64,000 nucleotides of DNA from Hortaea werneckii (lineage: Eukaryota > Ascomycota > Dothideomycetes > Mycosphaerellales > Teratosphaeriaceae): contig JBAOKB010000048.1 of the NCBI GenBank assembly GCA_037044905.1, forward strand, positions 930,001 to 994,000, in the 5' to 3' direction. Every line of letters begins with the position of its first letter. Within the stretch, counting starts at the first letter, position 1. Positions 34,436 to 45,185 of this stretch are shown here, in pieces. The notes below the pieces were generated by a model. It was given only the letters and a program-made list of their open reading frames with translations, made no database searches and had not been told where the DNA came from. The position numbers were made by a program, and so were the translations under genes.

Positions 34436-35158
34436 GGCTCGGTAGATTGTTCCTTTTGACGACTTGTACGACATACCTCGATTGCGCTCCAGTGGTCCTG
34501 TTTGCAACTCAAGTCATGGGATATTGGGTCGGACGTTGTCCTCGTTTTCACGCGCGATCTCGGCTACGGTGGCAGGATGTGGTGGTCGAACAGCTCGGAA
34601 TCGTAAGCAGCCCTGGTGTGCGATGGCTGACGATCATCGGGACCGAAGGTCAGGCTCTGGAAACTACGAATGGAAGACTGGATTGACTACTTGAATGCAG
34701 GGAAGGAGTTCCACATCGAGGATCATCTTGTACACTGCAAAGATGATGCAGGTCCTCAGCCACGCAAAGGCATGATCGTAATGCCCAGGATGCAACGCAG
34801 GCGTCGTGGTGGAACTGAGGAAATAAATGCCGCTTCTCTGGCCGAGGAGACGCCTTTCAAGTCAGCCAGTAAAGCTCTACGCCGGCATGTAAATGTCACA
34901 TACGTCTTTGTAACTTCATTGTACACGTTACGTAGTAGTGAATAGATTACGTGGAAGACGATCCAAAAGACTAGAACTTGGTAGACAAGAAATTGAACAC
35001 CCATATCAAAGCAAATGACCGCCTCGTCAATTAAACATTACTTACCTGTATTGCAATACTTACGTCGAAAGTGGAATGCACAGCGCCATTACTTACCTTT
35101 ACCTCGTCTGGACCTCAGGTATAGCACTGTGAACGACAAGCCAGCGGAAGCCCAAATT
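34436..35158. other. Intergenic between convergent genes
   Basis: 723 bp between SRP19 and the HMG-box gene. Open frames on both strands show no family features. Confidence 0.55.
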
Positions 35159-36995
35159 CTAGGAAGCTTGACGAGGCGAATGCCGACTACTACGCCGCAA
35201 CGCGACCCGCGCCGTCGACGACGAAGATCCCCTACGCTTCTCGACGCGGCTCGGTGAAGCACTCTTCGGCGTCGAAATCCGGCCGGACCTCCTTATTTGC
35301 TGAGACCTCGAAGACTCCTTACCTTTCGAACCCGTAGAGTATCGACTAGGTCTCCTGCTCGAGTCCCTCCGACTAGCGACATGGATGGTATCCGCCGCAT
35401 CGTCGAAATTGAAGAAGCTCGCATCATCGAAGTGGCCGGTTTCCCCGAAGAGGTCGTCGAAGTTGAACGCGGCGTTGCCTTCTTCGATGGTCGGGAGGTC
35501 GATCGATGCGCGTGAGCGGGAGCGCGTGTTGTGCGACGGTGGTGAGTTGGAGGGAGTCATGATAGAAGACGGACGGCGTTTGGCTCGGCCTTCCATCTCG
35601 GGACTGGGGGCTGCGAAGGTCTCTGCTGGCTCCATCGAGGAGGCGATGTAGCTTTCGAAGTCGTCCATGCTGGGCTCTGTGTAAGAAACTGGGGCTTGGT
35701 TGCGTGTCGGGCGACGGATCGTCTGAGGTGCGGCTGCAGCTTGCTGAGCAGCTTGCATCTGAGCGAACATGGCCGCTGCGGAGTCCTTCTGGGTTTGCGT
35801 GGCGAAGCCATAGTCCGGCATGACATCTGGCAGAGGTGCGACTGGTGCTGTCATCTGAGCCAGTGGAGCCTGGTACGTATTCATGGCCGACTTGGGCGGC
35901 ACGTACTCGTCCAGCGTCTCAGGCTCCTCCGACTCATCGTTCCCGTCTTCACTGCCATCGCTCGATTCGAATCGAGGGCTTTCACCTGTCTCCGCCTTCC
36001 ACTTCGCCACGTTCTTCTGGTAGGCACCACACGAACATGTTGGATCACCGAAGCGCGCGCTGATCTGATGGCCGCCCTTGGTGCGGTTCGGCTTGTACTT
36101 ATAGTCGGGGTAGATCCGAGCATGCTCGACCTTCTCGCGCTCAGCCATCTCCTTGTACCTCGCCTGACCATCGGTACCGAGGGCCTTCCAGCGCGCACCG
36201 GCCTCTTTGGAGACGATCGGATGGCTGGTAGTGCCTATATCTCGGGAGATGATCTTCGCGTTCTGCGAGCGGAAGATGATGAACGCGTTTCTCGGGCGTG
36301 GAGGCTGCCTTTTAGGCCCAGTAGTACCGCAGACGCATGGCATCTCGATAGAGGGATACTTATCTCTACCGCGAGCATTACGAGGCTTCTTGATTTTCTT
36401 TGGCTTGTCTGCCTTTTGATCTGGGGTCGAAGACGTGGACTTGACTCGCTTGCTAGCAGCTTCAAAGGCAGCGGGCCCGAAGTATACCTTTCGCTTTGTG
36501 CCCTGGTTCTTTGTGTTAGAATGAGTAGGCTGAGGGGGATATGTCCAAGAAGACTTACCCTTGGCTGCTCAGCTTGAGCAGGAGGTGGTACGGCGACAGG
36601 AGTTGCAGCAGGATAGTACCAACCGATTTCGGGGTGGAATAATGCCTGCTGCCCTTGAGCTGCAGGAGCACTCGTCGGCTGCTGGGGAGGTGTGGTCAGC
36701 ATTGCAGAGGGATCAGCAAAATGTTGCGCGGGCATAGGCTCCTGTCCTTCCAGCTGCATGCCTTGCATAAAGTCAGCAGTGAAAGAAAATCGGATGTCAT
36801 GGTACCAGTCATGTCTGATGAGCCAGCAAGCAACTGGTGAAAGTCAGCATCGCTCATGAGACCGCTGTTGTTGGTGTCGGGATAGAAAGAGCTATCTCCA
36901 AAATCGAACTGTGGTTCACCCGCCTGGGATGTAGTGCCAGCGTTGAAGTTGGAGGGCCCTGAAGAGTAGGTGTTGCTGAACCTGTTCGGGTCCAT
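35159..36995 (-). CDS. HMG-box transcription factor
   Basis: Three exons: 36995-36806, 36761-36559 and 36508-35159, with introns of 44 and 50 nt, all phases closed, 580 residues. The start is ATG 36995 (DPNRFSNTYSSGPSNFN). Exons 1-2 are disordered. Exon 3 begins with a basic region (KRKVYFGPAAFEAASKRV, KKIKKPRNARG), then PCVCGTTGPK and an HMG box at about residues 190-265: PPRPRNAFIIFRSQNA, HPIVSKEAGARWKAL, ARYKEMAEREKVEHARIYPDYKYKPN. A CxCG pair sits just before the box and another (PTCSCGAYQK) after it, a possible small zinc site. The tail is Ser/Arg-rich. The box resembles the MAT/Ste11 sequence-specific class, suggesting a regulator of sexual or developmental genes, but the target is unknown. 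Frame intact. Confidence 0.87.
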
Positions 36996-37569
36996 TGTGA
37001 AAGTGCCAAATGTCTCTTGATTAGATAGGGAATTTGTATCCAGCTTCTTGGGAGGGGTACCTGCGAGTGTTTGTGAGGACAGATGAAATGCTTGCGATAA
37101 CGTACCTGACGTTGACAGCAAGGGGTTTGGTTGGTGTGTAATTTGAAAGCTGGGCACGAGTGGGTGGACAGGGAGAATAGAAAGACTTTGTAGTTGCAAT
37201 TTCATATCGATATATCATTTCAACTCTCTTTGTTTGGTCGGGGTGCGATTGTGTCCATTGTTCCTAAGAAGGAATTGGCCAGGAATAGATACCTCGAGAC
37301 GTCGATCAAAGAAGCAGCCGGAGCGACAAAGCGGATTGATAGAACAACGCAATTGTTCATTGACAATGGAACCTCTTCTTTCTTGAACATGCACGCAGCG
37401 TACAACACTTCACCTAAGGAGTGTTGCTCTATTGGGAGCCAGGGCCAGACACGCAGCGTCTCCAGTATCAAGAAGTGGATGACCACCATTTGAACTGGCA
37501 GCGTTGTTTCCTGGCTTATAATGGATATCTGTTCGTCTTCCCCTCCGCCGACTCCAACAGTTGTAATCC
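36996..37569. other. 5' flank of the HMG-box gene
   Basis: About 0.57 kb with an AC-rich leader; open frames here look accidental. No site called. Confidence 0.5.
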
Positions 37570-38132
37570 TTAGCTGTTCTCAAAATCGGAAACTCTTCGT
37601 CGGCCAGTTGTGACACATGGTTCGAGCACGTCCTCGCAAATCCCTTCAGTCTCTTGCAGCAGACACCTCCTTATGAACTCGAGCATGTTTGAGGACAAAG
37701 GACCGTTGAAACTGCGATAGGGGACGTTAGTCTCATCATCCGCATCCAATCTGAAGTGCTCAAAGTATACTGTGTAGTTGCGACAATCAGGAGGTCTCCA
37801 AGCAATGTTGTCCACACAGGTGTTCAGAACAGGTCTGTGAATTATTGCATAGCTTCATCAGAGCAGTAAGGATTAGCAACAAAGAAATTGCGGACGTACC
37901 TTTCGCCAGCAGTAGCTGTGTTCTCGATCCCATGCCCTTGTTCGCTCTCGTAACGAAAAGATCGTCGTTTAGCTTTTCAAGCAAGACAGAAGAAAGTGCC
38001 AGAAGGCTACTGTTAAACAAGCATTGAATACATGCCAAAGTCATCTAAGACTAAAAACGCACCCCCTTGATCTGAGCTATCATTTCCCGTTTGAAACTCC
38101 GCAGTACGCCGCCAGAACTCCTCTTTGTATCA
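37570..38132 (-). CDS. Possible small spliced gene, unknown
   Basis: Two open segments with coding-like composition lie on the minus strand, immediately after NOP1: one at about 38011-37898 (SLLALSSVLLEKLNDDLFVTR) ending at a GTACGT donor near 37897, the other at about 37833-37570 (NTCVDNIAWRPPDCRNYT, RLDADDETNVPYRSFNG, ending VSDFENS). A TTTAACAG acceptor precedes the first and TTCACAG precedes the second. The phases do not match by one base. A short upstream exon with MIAQIK at about 38078-38061 is also possible. The gap to the NOP1 stop at 38177 is under 120 bp, very short for an independent promoter. It may be a real gene with an indel, or NOP1 3' sequence. I do not recognise it. Confidence 0.3.
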
Positions 38133-38176
38133 TGATGTACAGTGCGGATGCTCAGTCACATTCTTCAAATACAAGC

Positions 38177-39310
38177 TTAAGAGCCGCGCTGGTAGACACC
38201 AACGACCATAGCGTGGTCTCTCTCGAACGGCTCCAGCGTCAGCTGCTCCTTGGGCTTGATACGCTCCTCCCTCAGCTTGACCACTTCTCTTGCGAAGACC
38301 TGCTCAGGTGCAGCGGTCGAATCGATACAGTTGGCCTTGATGGAAACGACGACACCGCCGCCAACCTTGAGGAATTGATGTGCGTTCAATCCTACAATAC
38401 GGGCTTGGTCTGGCTGGGCAACGTCGGCGAAAATGCAGTCGACCATGCTCACGAGCATACGGTACTTGAGCGGGTGTCTGGCGTCCTCGATGATTGGAAT
38501 GACGTTCGTACGGTGGGTAGCCATGTTGATCAGGTCACGTCCACTCCTGTGGGAGAATTCGACCGCGAAAACCGTACCGGTGGGACCGACAATGTCTGCA
38601 ACGTGTGATACTGATGTGCCGGAAGCAGAACCAAGGTAGAGGACCTTTCCGCCAGGCTTCATGAAGATCTCTTCCAGACCACCCAGGATACCGGCAGCCA
38701 ACTTGGAACGGAAGGGGTTCCACACACGGTATTCGGTCTTCGTTTGGGTCGGGGCATCGCCGTTGGTAGCGGCGTCACCGGATACAGGGGTTGGGGTGTC
38801 GATGGCGATACGCTTCTCGCCGTAGACGGCCTCGCCGGGGGTCAAGTTCTTTGTCACCAGCAAGTCTTCCTTGCTGCGGGCGACAAAGACACCAGGGTGC
38901 CTGTGGGGTTCCTATGGGCAAGTCATTAGCTGGACGTCGGGCGCAGTTGCACAATGACAGGTGGATGGTGTGCATACAATGATGACCTTCTGACCACCCT
39001 TTGCGCCGGCCGCGCCGCCACGGCCACCACGGCCACCACCACGTGGAGCACCACGGCCACGCGGAGCGCCTCTACCGCCTCTCGCACCGCCGCGAGGTCC
39101 TCCGCGACCACCACGGTCACCGCCGAAACCTCCTGTAGCATGTTAGACTCTTGGCTCCTGATCTGGCCTTGCAATTTTGCAATAGCAGCCTATTGGGTTG
39201 GTGTGCATGTGCCTACCTCTTCCACCTCCGCGCGGCGCACCACGTCCACCACGCGCGCCGCCTCTTCCACCGCGGTCACCGCCGCGACCTCTGCCTGGAG
39301 TGAAAGCCAT
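38177..39310 (-). CDS. NOP1: Fibrillarin (Nop1), box C/D snoRNP methyltransferase
   Basis: Three exons: 39310-39217, 39132-38978 and 38911-38177, with introns of 84 and 66 nt, all phases closed, 327 residues. Exons 1-2 encode the GAR domain ([16 protein letters not shown] and further RGG repeats, about residues 5-78). Exon 3 starts [20 protein letters not shown] and continues into the fibrillarin fold: [17 protein letters not shown], the SAM-binding loop [15 protein letters not shown], and [29 protein letters not shown]. The protein adds 2'-O-methyl groups to pre-rRNA guided by C/D snoRNAs, in the nucleolus. It is head to head with RPL17, 286 bp between starts. The frame is intact. Confidence 0.95.
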
Positions 39311-39596
39311 CCTGTGCAATTGCAGTTGGCCGATTGAAGGGGTTCGGAGCGAGTGTCGTGATATCCTGTGCAGCAGCTAGGACGGGAGGGCAGACTTCCT
39401 CTGGAGCTTGAAATTTCGAGCTCTCGCCCGAGAAGCCGCTCGCTTCACCTTCCCCCCATGTGCTTGCCGCTAGCCCACACTTCGACGCTTGGCGTCGCAA
39501 ATTCCGACCGACGAGATTTCGAACTTCGTCGCTGGCGCATCGCTCTTGATTGCTGGAGACGACAACGAGGACCGCCACTCGATAAACACCGCCAAA
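39311..39596. promoter_or_regulatory. Bidirectional promoter of NOP1 and RPL17
   Basis: 286 bp between divergent starts. It holds two imperfect palindromes: a GCTTGAAATTTCGAGC-like element at 39407-39422 and CGACGCTTGGCGTCG (6-bp arms) at about 39483-39497. No TATA box is seen. Shared control is inferred from the arrangement; both products serve ribosome formation. Confidence 0.55.
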
Positions 39597-40417
39597 ATGG
39601 TATGGAATTACTGCACCATCAGCTCGTGTTCACGCATGGTTGTGGGCTGACCAGGACAAATTGATTGCAGGTCCGCTACGCCGCCACCCACATCGACTCC
39701 GCGAAGAGCGCCCGCGCCCGGGGCTCTTACCTGCGTGTCTCCTACAAGAACACGCGCGAGACTGCCCAGGCCATCAACGGCTGGAAGCTCGAGCGCGCCG
39801 TCTCCTTCCTCGAGAACGTCAAGGAGCACCGCGAGGCCGTGCCGATGCGGAGATATGCCGGGAGCACTGGCCGTACTGCTCAAGGTACGTAGCATGTCGT
39901 CTCTGCTTGCAGAGGGATATCGCAATCTAGCCACGTGCGAGGATGCATAGATGGAAAATTTTTTTAAAAAAAGGGACACAAATGTTGATGTGCGGTGCAA
40001 TACAGGCAAGCAGTTCGGTGTCAGCAAGGCCCGCTGGCCCGTCAAGAGCGCTGAGTTCCTCCTCAGCCTGCTCAAGAACGCTGAGGCCAACGCCGACACC
40101 AAGGGTCTGGACACCAGCAACCTGATCGTCAAGCACATTCAGGTCAACCAGTCCCCGAAGCAGCGTAGGAGGACGTACCGTGCCCACGGTCGTATCAACC
40201 CTTACAGTAAGTCGAGCATGGATGGATATTGCTTTTGCTTGCGGATATTGACCGGTCGACAGTGTCCAACCCATCTCACATCGAGCTCATCCTGACCGAG
40301 GGTGAGGAGGTTGTTCAGAAGGCTCCCCAGGCCATCCACCGCGAGCAGGGTCTTCACCACCTGACCTCGCGCCAGCGTGGCCAGAGGCGCAAGATGATCC
40401 AGGGCGCCTCTGCTTAA
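39597..40417 (+). CDS. RPL17: 60S ribosomal protein uL22 (RPL17)
   Basis: Four exons: 39597-39599 (only the ATG), 39671-39884, 40006-40206 and 40263-40417, with introns of 71, 121 and 56 nt; 190 residues with all phases closed. After the start comes [54 protein letters not shown], then [38 protein letters not shown] and [17 protein letters not shown]. uL22 lines the peptide exit tunnel. An intron directly after the start codon is a known feature of ribosomal-protein genes in several fungi. The second intron contains a T7-A7 stretch at about 39960-39972. Frame intact. Confidence 0.96.
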
Positions 40418-40804
40418 GCAATGAAAAAAGTTTCTAGCGGATGGCTTTGCGGTTTGATCATGCATGAGTGAGAAGGCGCAACGAGGATGTCAAAAGCGGA
40501 ATCTCGGCAGACAAGGAAGGCGCAATTTGGAGCAGTACCATCGGAGCAGGTCTTAACCTACTTCCGTGCAAGTAGCATAGCACGGATTTAGATGGCTAGC
40601 CTTGCCCAAAATACCCAGCGCCATGCACTTCATGAGACTTTCTTCCCACTTTCAGTCAAGTCTTAAATGCCAGGAATCCAATTGCGTATCTATATGTATG
40701 CACAATGTGAGTCCTAATAAAACGCCAGCGCTATGCAAGTACAAGGAACAAGTTTTTTGCTCCCTGCACCAAATCAAACCAATCAGTAGAAAAGCGTCGG
40801 ATCG
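40418..40804. other. Intergenic between convergent genes
   Basis: 387 bp of 3' flanking sequence; nothing recognised. Confidence 0.55.
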
Positions 40805-42281
40805 CTATAACTTTTCGTCCCCGCCACCATCGCGAACAGGCGCTGGAGAGTAATTTGCCTTGAGTAAGTCCGAATTGGTAGTGTTGTTCTTCTTGTCGTT
40901 AAAGGTGTTGGGGTTATGAAGGAAAGCTTCGTCTCCGGAGAAGTGCCTGGAGGGAGCTGTAAGCAAATGTTGACTGTTGACTGTTTGTTGTGGCTTTGTG
41001 TCTTTCTGCGGTAGTGCGTATCATGGTTTCTGTGCAAGATGAAGCGAGACGAGCATCAATCGTGGCGACCATTAGCTGGTTCAGCTCCTTCTGTGATGCC
41101 CTGCGCTGGATGGGCACCGTTGGTGACGATGTCGTGGAGATCTATGTCCTAGGAGTCCACGCCCTGCTCGTTGTCCAAGGTCGCATACTTGCTGTTGGTC
41201 TTCGTCAAGGCCTCGGCTTCCTCTTGCTCCAGCTTGGCGATACGCTGTCTTTCCATCTCAAAGTTCCTACTCACCGAGCACGCTCGTAAGTGCTCTCAGG
41301 ATAGCATGGGCATGCACGCTCGAGCTCATGTGTAACACAAGATCTTCGACATGATGCAGCGATGAATGCAAAGGCCTGACACAGAAGAGATGAAAAGGGA
41401 AAACTTCACTCACCATCCTCTTCCTCGCCACCCTGAAGAAATGAACAATCGCCATTAATCTCACACTCCCATCCACCACCCACACCCTTCCCACCTCGCC
41501 AGCCGATGTCGGGCACCTCATCAGGCTCCAGGGGATCCCAACTCGCCTCCTGGCCCCAGTCCCCATCGACCTCCACCCCCTTGCCTGGTTGCCGTCTCGT
41601 AAACTTCGAAAAGGAACAAGTAAAACACCGGAAATCCTCCTCCGTCTCGTCCTCCGGCATTCGCCCCGTCAACGCCCTCCCAATCGCAATCATACTCGCC
41701 GCATGCGTACAGATCAGCAGCGTCTTCGGGCCCGAGGGATCCGCATCGGCACGCTTGATCAGTTCGCTGAGACAGTACGCCACGCGGTCGTGCAGCTGGG
41801 TGATACTTTCGCCGTTCTTGCTCGGCACGACGATGGGGCTCTTCTCCGCGTGCAAGCGGGGGAAGTGCTGGTTCAGGACCTCGATGCTCGCGGGACTGGG
41901 ATGGTCGAAGCGCGCGAGACCGTAGAACTCGCCTAGCCCAGGCTCGACATTGACGCGGACTTTCCTGCCGTGGGTCGGCGCATCGGTTTCCAGGGCCGAG
42001 AGGTCGATTTTGGCTTGCCGGTCTGCGAGGGCGTCCGTGAAGGGCGAGAGGGTTTGGAGACAGCGATAGAACGGGGAGCTGTAGATCAAGTCGACGGGAG
42101 GTTGGACTTGAAGGAGATGTTCGCCTAATTGGACAGCCTGCTGGACTCCGTACGAGGCGAGTGCGGGATCAGAGGCTATTCCTGTGGGTGATTTGACCGT
42201 GGTGCTATACGTTCCAGTCTGCGGATCGACTACCCAATTGGATCGGTAGCCATGACGGACCACGTAGATGTTTTCCAGCAT
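40805..42281 (-). CDS. RHG-motif histidine phosphatase (phosphoglycerate mutase superfamily)
   Basis: Start ATG 42281. The first exon runs to 41414 and reads MLENIYVVRHGYRSNWV (catalytic RHG at about residues 9-11), SSPFYRCLQTLSPFTDAL, GLGEFYGLARFDHPSPAS, KNGESITQLHDRV and the second catalytic His in LLICTHAASMIAIGRAL. It then reaches GGWECEINGDCSFLQGG and breaks frame a few codons before a GTGAGT donor. With one A added in GAGGAAGAGG it reads GGEERGW, which joins in phase to the exon at 40946-40805 (HFSGDEAFLHNPNTFNDKKN, ending DEKL). A 78-nt in-phase coding-like segment lies in the 467-nt intron. The family includes fungal relatives of yeast Tfc7 and the UBASH3 phosphatases. The substrate is unknown. 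Confidence 0.8.
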
Positions 42282-42915
42282 TCTCAGGAGAGCTTAATTG
42301 ATCGGCTTCCTATCGATTCATGAATTTCCTTTTGTTTGCTGATTCTGTTGCAGGGCCTCGTGACTTGCCTTCTGAAATTGGAAGTTGCGTCACACATGCG
42401 TTATGAGCTGGGAGTAGTGAGCGTCCGAAGCTGGCGGTTGGGCCGAGGCTTCAATTCGGCAAAACCTTCTTTAAAAGGTTAAGCGTCAACAACACGAAGA
42501 TGCAGGACATAGTATGTACGTGACGGAGGCACACTTTGGCGTGAAAAAATGCATTTGATACAGTTTAAGGATTGGTACAGACAATTTCGCTGCGGTCTAG
42601 AAAAACACTCGACCTCGAATGAGCTCAGCATGACACCCGACGCAGACAGAGTGTGAACAGCTTGAAGTTCAATTGACGGTAGGAACCAACCCGGTTTTGA
42701 CAACAATGTCACCCCTACTACCAAAATATAAGTCTACCAGTTGCATGCATTTTTAATACTTTCATTACACCACGTTCATTAAGTAACCGCTATAATCAAA
42801 TCCTACGCCCAAGGCAATGATCTAAGCTCGCGCTATCTTCTATTGTGCATCCAGAATAATCCGTCTGACGCCAACAATGCGAAAATGTTGTACAATATCC
42901 TCCGGTGCAACGTCT
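42282..42915. other. Intergenic, no gene seen
   Basis: 634 bp between two minus-strand genes: 5' flank of the phosphatase and 3' flank of the hydroxylase. AT-richer than its surroundings around 42740-42800. Confidence 0.55.
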
Positions 42916-44154
42916 CTACTGAGCCTTGAGCACCTTCGGCACAGGCGGGGGACCAAGTTCCGTGCCAAAGATGCGATCCCAGAATCGGCTTGTAACGCCA
43001 AAGCCATTCTCATAGTCCATAAAGTGGTGCTGCAGATGGTACTTCTTCAGCTCCCGGTAGTAGCTCGGCAGATTCTTGTGGTGCAAGAAGTAGTGCGTCA
43101 TGTCGTAGCAGATGTAGCCGAAAATGCCTCCACAGTATACACAAGTTGCAGCCCAGAAGTCATAGAAGAAGACGGTGTGCGCAAGGTACCAGAATGGGGT
43201 GGCGAGGATGGCGAAGAGGGTCGGTGGCATGACGAGGCGGAGACGGTCCATGGGAAGGTAGTGGTGAATGCCATGAAGGAGGAAGTGGAGGGTGATTGCC
43301 GCACGGTTGTCGGGGAGGTAGTAGTCGATGTGGAAGAGACCGCGATGCAGCACGTATTCGGTTATGGTCCAGAATGCTAGGCCGAAAAGCCAGTACGCAG
43401 GCACTGACATAGGGTTGAGGTGTTGGGCGGAGATGATGGTTCCGAAGATTACCGGTGGAAGCCACAGCGTGGGAACGATCCACCATGGCGTCTTGGAGAG
43501 CGGTTCAAGGAAATTGCCAAACAAGGAGCGCTTTCGCCACCCTTGTAGTGACGCGGGCGGTGTACCTGCTCGAGGTAGAAGTCCTTGCTGAAGCCACCAA
43601 ACCAAACTTGCGGAAGCAGAGGTTTGTTCAGATCCAGAAATTTGTGCCGCTTGTAGTCAGAAGTGTAGTCCGTCTCCTTGCTAAGGTCCGCCTCGGAGCT
43701 CATTCCTGTGCTGTAGAGCGCCTTATTGCTGTTCTCTGCCTCTTCTCCGGCGGCATGTACTTCCTTGCGCGCCCTTAACATCCTCAGCAGCGTCGTGGTC
43801 CGTCTTCTCTAACTCTGCCATGCCTTTCTTGCCGGGCTCCACTGGCAAGACGGCAAATGGATCATCACTCTCCTTCACGGCCTGCATGACCTTTTCCGTT
43901 GCCATGAAGCCTACCAAGTAATCGTCTAGCATCTCCCATGCTGCCTCGCTGTGTGCATGGCTAATCGGATCTTCCATCGCTTCCTTTACATCCTTGCCTG
44001 CATACTGCAAGATGAGATCTGCGCCGCCAGGATGGTCCTCCAAAAATTCCGTAACATCGTAAACCTTGGTGCCAATCGTAACATAGCATGACTTTGCAGT
44101 CTTATGTGAGGCGACATCTGCCTGGGGGAAGGTGGGTAGAGTGCGGCCGGGCAT
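42916..44154 (-). CDS. SCS7: Fatty acid 2-hydroxylase (Scs7/FA2H), two frame breaks
   Basis: Start ATG 44154 (PGRTLPTFPQADVASH). An N-terminal cytochrome b5 domain (CYVTIGTKVYDVTEFLEDHPGG with the heme His, then SHAHSEAAWEMLDDYLVG) feeds electrons to a C-terminal desaturase-like hydroxylase: EYVLHRGLFHIDYYLPD, LHFLLHGIHHYLPMDR, YDMTHYFLHHK and YHLQHHFMDYENGFG hold the His motifs that bind two irons; several hydrophobic stretches are membrane helices. The enzyme adds a 2-hydroxyl to the very-long-chain fatty acid of ceramide, in the ER. The frame breaks near 43775 (AEDVKGAQ instead of an LRARKEVHAAG continuation) and near 43525 (ESAPCLAIS instead of FGNFLEPLSK). Both are single-base changes in otherwise coherent sequence. 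Confidence 0.92.
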
Positions 44155-45185
44155 GGCGGAGTGCTGCCTTGGCTGCTGATTGTGTCCGAAGCAGTCTATC
44201 CTGATGCCAGGGCTGGTCGCAGTCGCCAAGTGGTGTGGGGTGAGGATGATGATTGATATGCCGTTGTCGGTGTTGGAAAGAAGGGAACGTGAGGTGGTGC
44301 GGCAGATGAATAATTTGGCAAGATGAGTGATCTCGGCCAAAGGAGGTGGCGAGACTTTTGATCTACAATCAGGGTCTACTCCATCGCGCGTCGCCGTCGC
44401 GCCGGATCTCGGCAGCTCCCACATCCGTGGGTTGCTCCTTCCCGACTTCACCTCACGCGTGCCTTCCTCTACAACTCTGGACATCAAACACAACAAACGG
44501 CAACGAGCTCAGCTTTACCGTCGAGCCTTCGAATCTGCTCGAGTACGTCGGCGAATGAGCTTGCGATGTCCGCGCCACGCTGCTTGCGGGAACTTGTCCA
44601 TTGGTCACCCAATCGGCATTCTCACTTGGGGCGCAACTGGGCTGGCCAACCTAAACCGTGGTAAAACCAATGTAGCATGGGTGACGATTAGTCCGTGTCC
44701 ATCACTCCTAAAGACATGGTTTCTGTGCTTCAGCATACAGTAGGTCAAATCATAGCGCGAGGCGATTCGCCCAGCTTAATCATGCCGGTGAAAAAGGGGA
44801 TGATGGTGAAGGTACCTAGGTACCTAGGTAGGTACGCATACAAGGAACTCGCCCTAGAACAATGGACCCATTGATCGCACCGCCTTCCGACTTCTATTCC
44901 CGTTGAGCAACATCTGGTTAAATCAAGTGAACACATTCTTGGCAAACTTAAACCCATGGGAGTTTGTGTGTGCCTAGTGTTCCTAGGCCTATGTCGTGGC
45001 AGCCATGAGCAGGATCTGCGTCCGTGCTTCAAACGCCGTGTACGGCTTCTCAAACGCCTACAATAGCGCTCCCACCTTTTGACCTCTGGAGGAAGTCCAA
45101 GCTTAACTGCAGTCTGGCGAAGACGCCTAGCTGCCACGACCATCACCCTACACACCACATCATATTGCTGACGCGTTGAGCAACC
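44155..45185. other. Divergent intergenic region
   Basis: 1.03 kb between the hydroxylase and the next gene on the plus strand. It contains a palindromic TACCTAGGTA tract at 44811-44835. No gene supported. Confidence 0.55.
44811..44835. repeat. Palindromic CCTAGGTA repeat tract
   Basis: Overlapping GGTACCTAGGTACC-type palindromic units across 25 bp. Tracts of this kind occur in intergenic DNA of filamentous ascomycetes; no function is claimed. Confidence 0.7.

Noticed and set aside
44745..45158. 137-codon minus-strand open frame
   Set aside because: Arg-rich with no motifs, lies in a divergent promoter and over a palindromic repeat.
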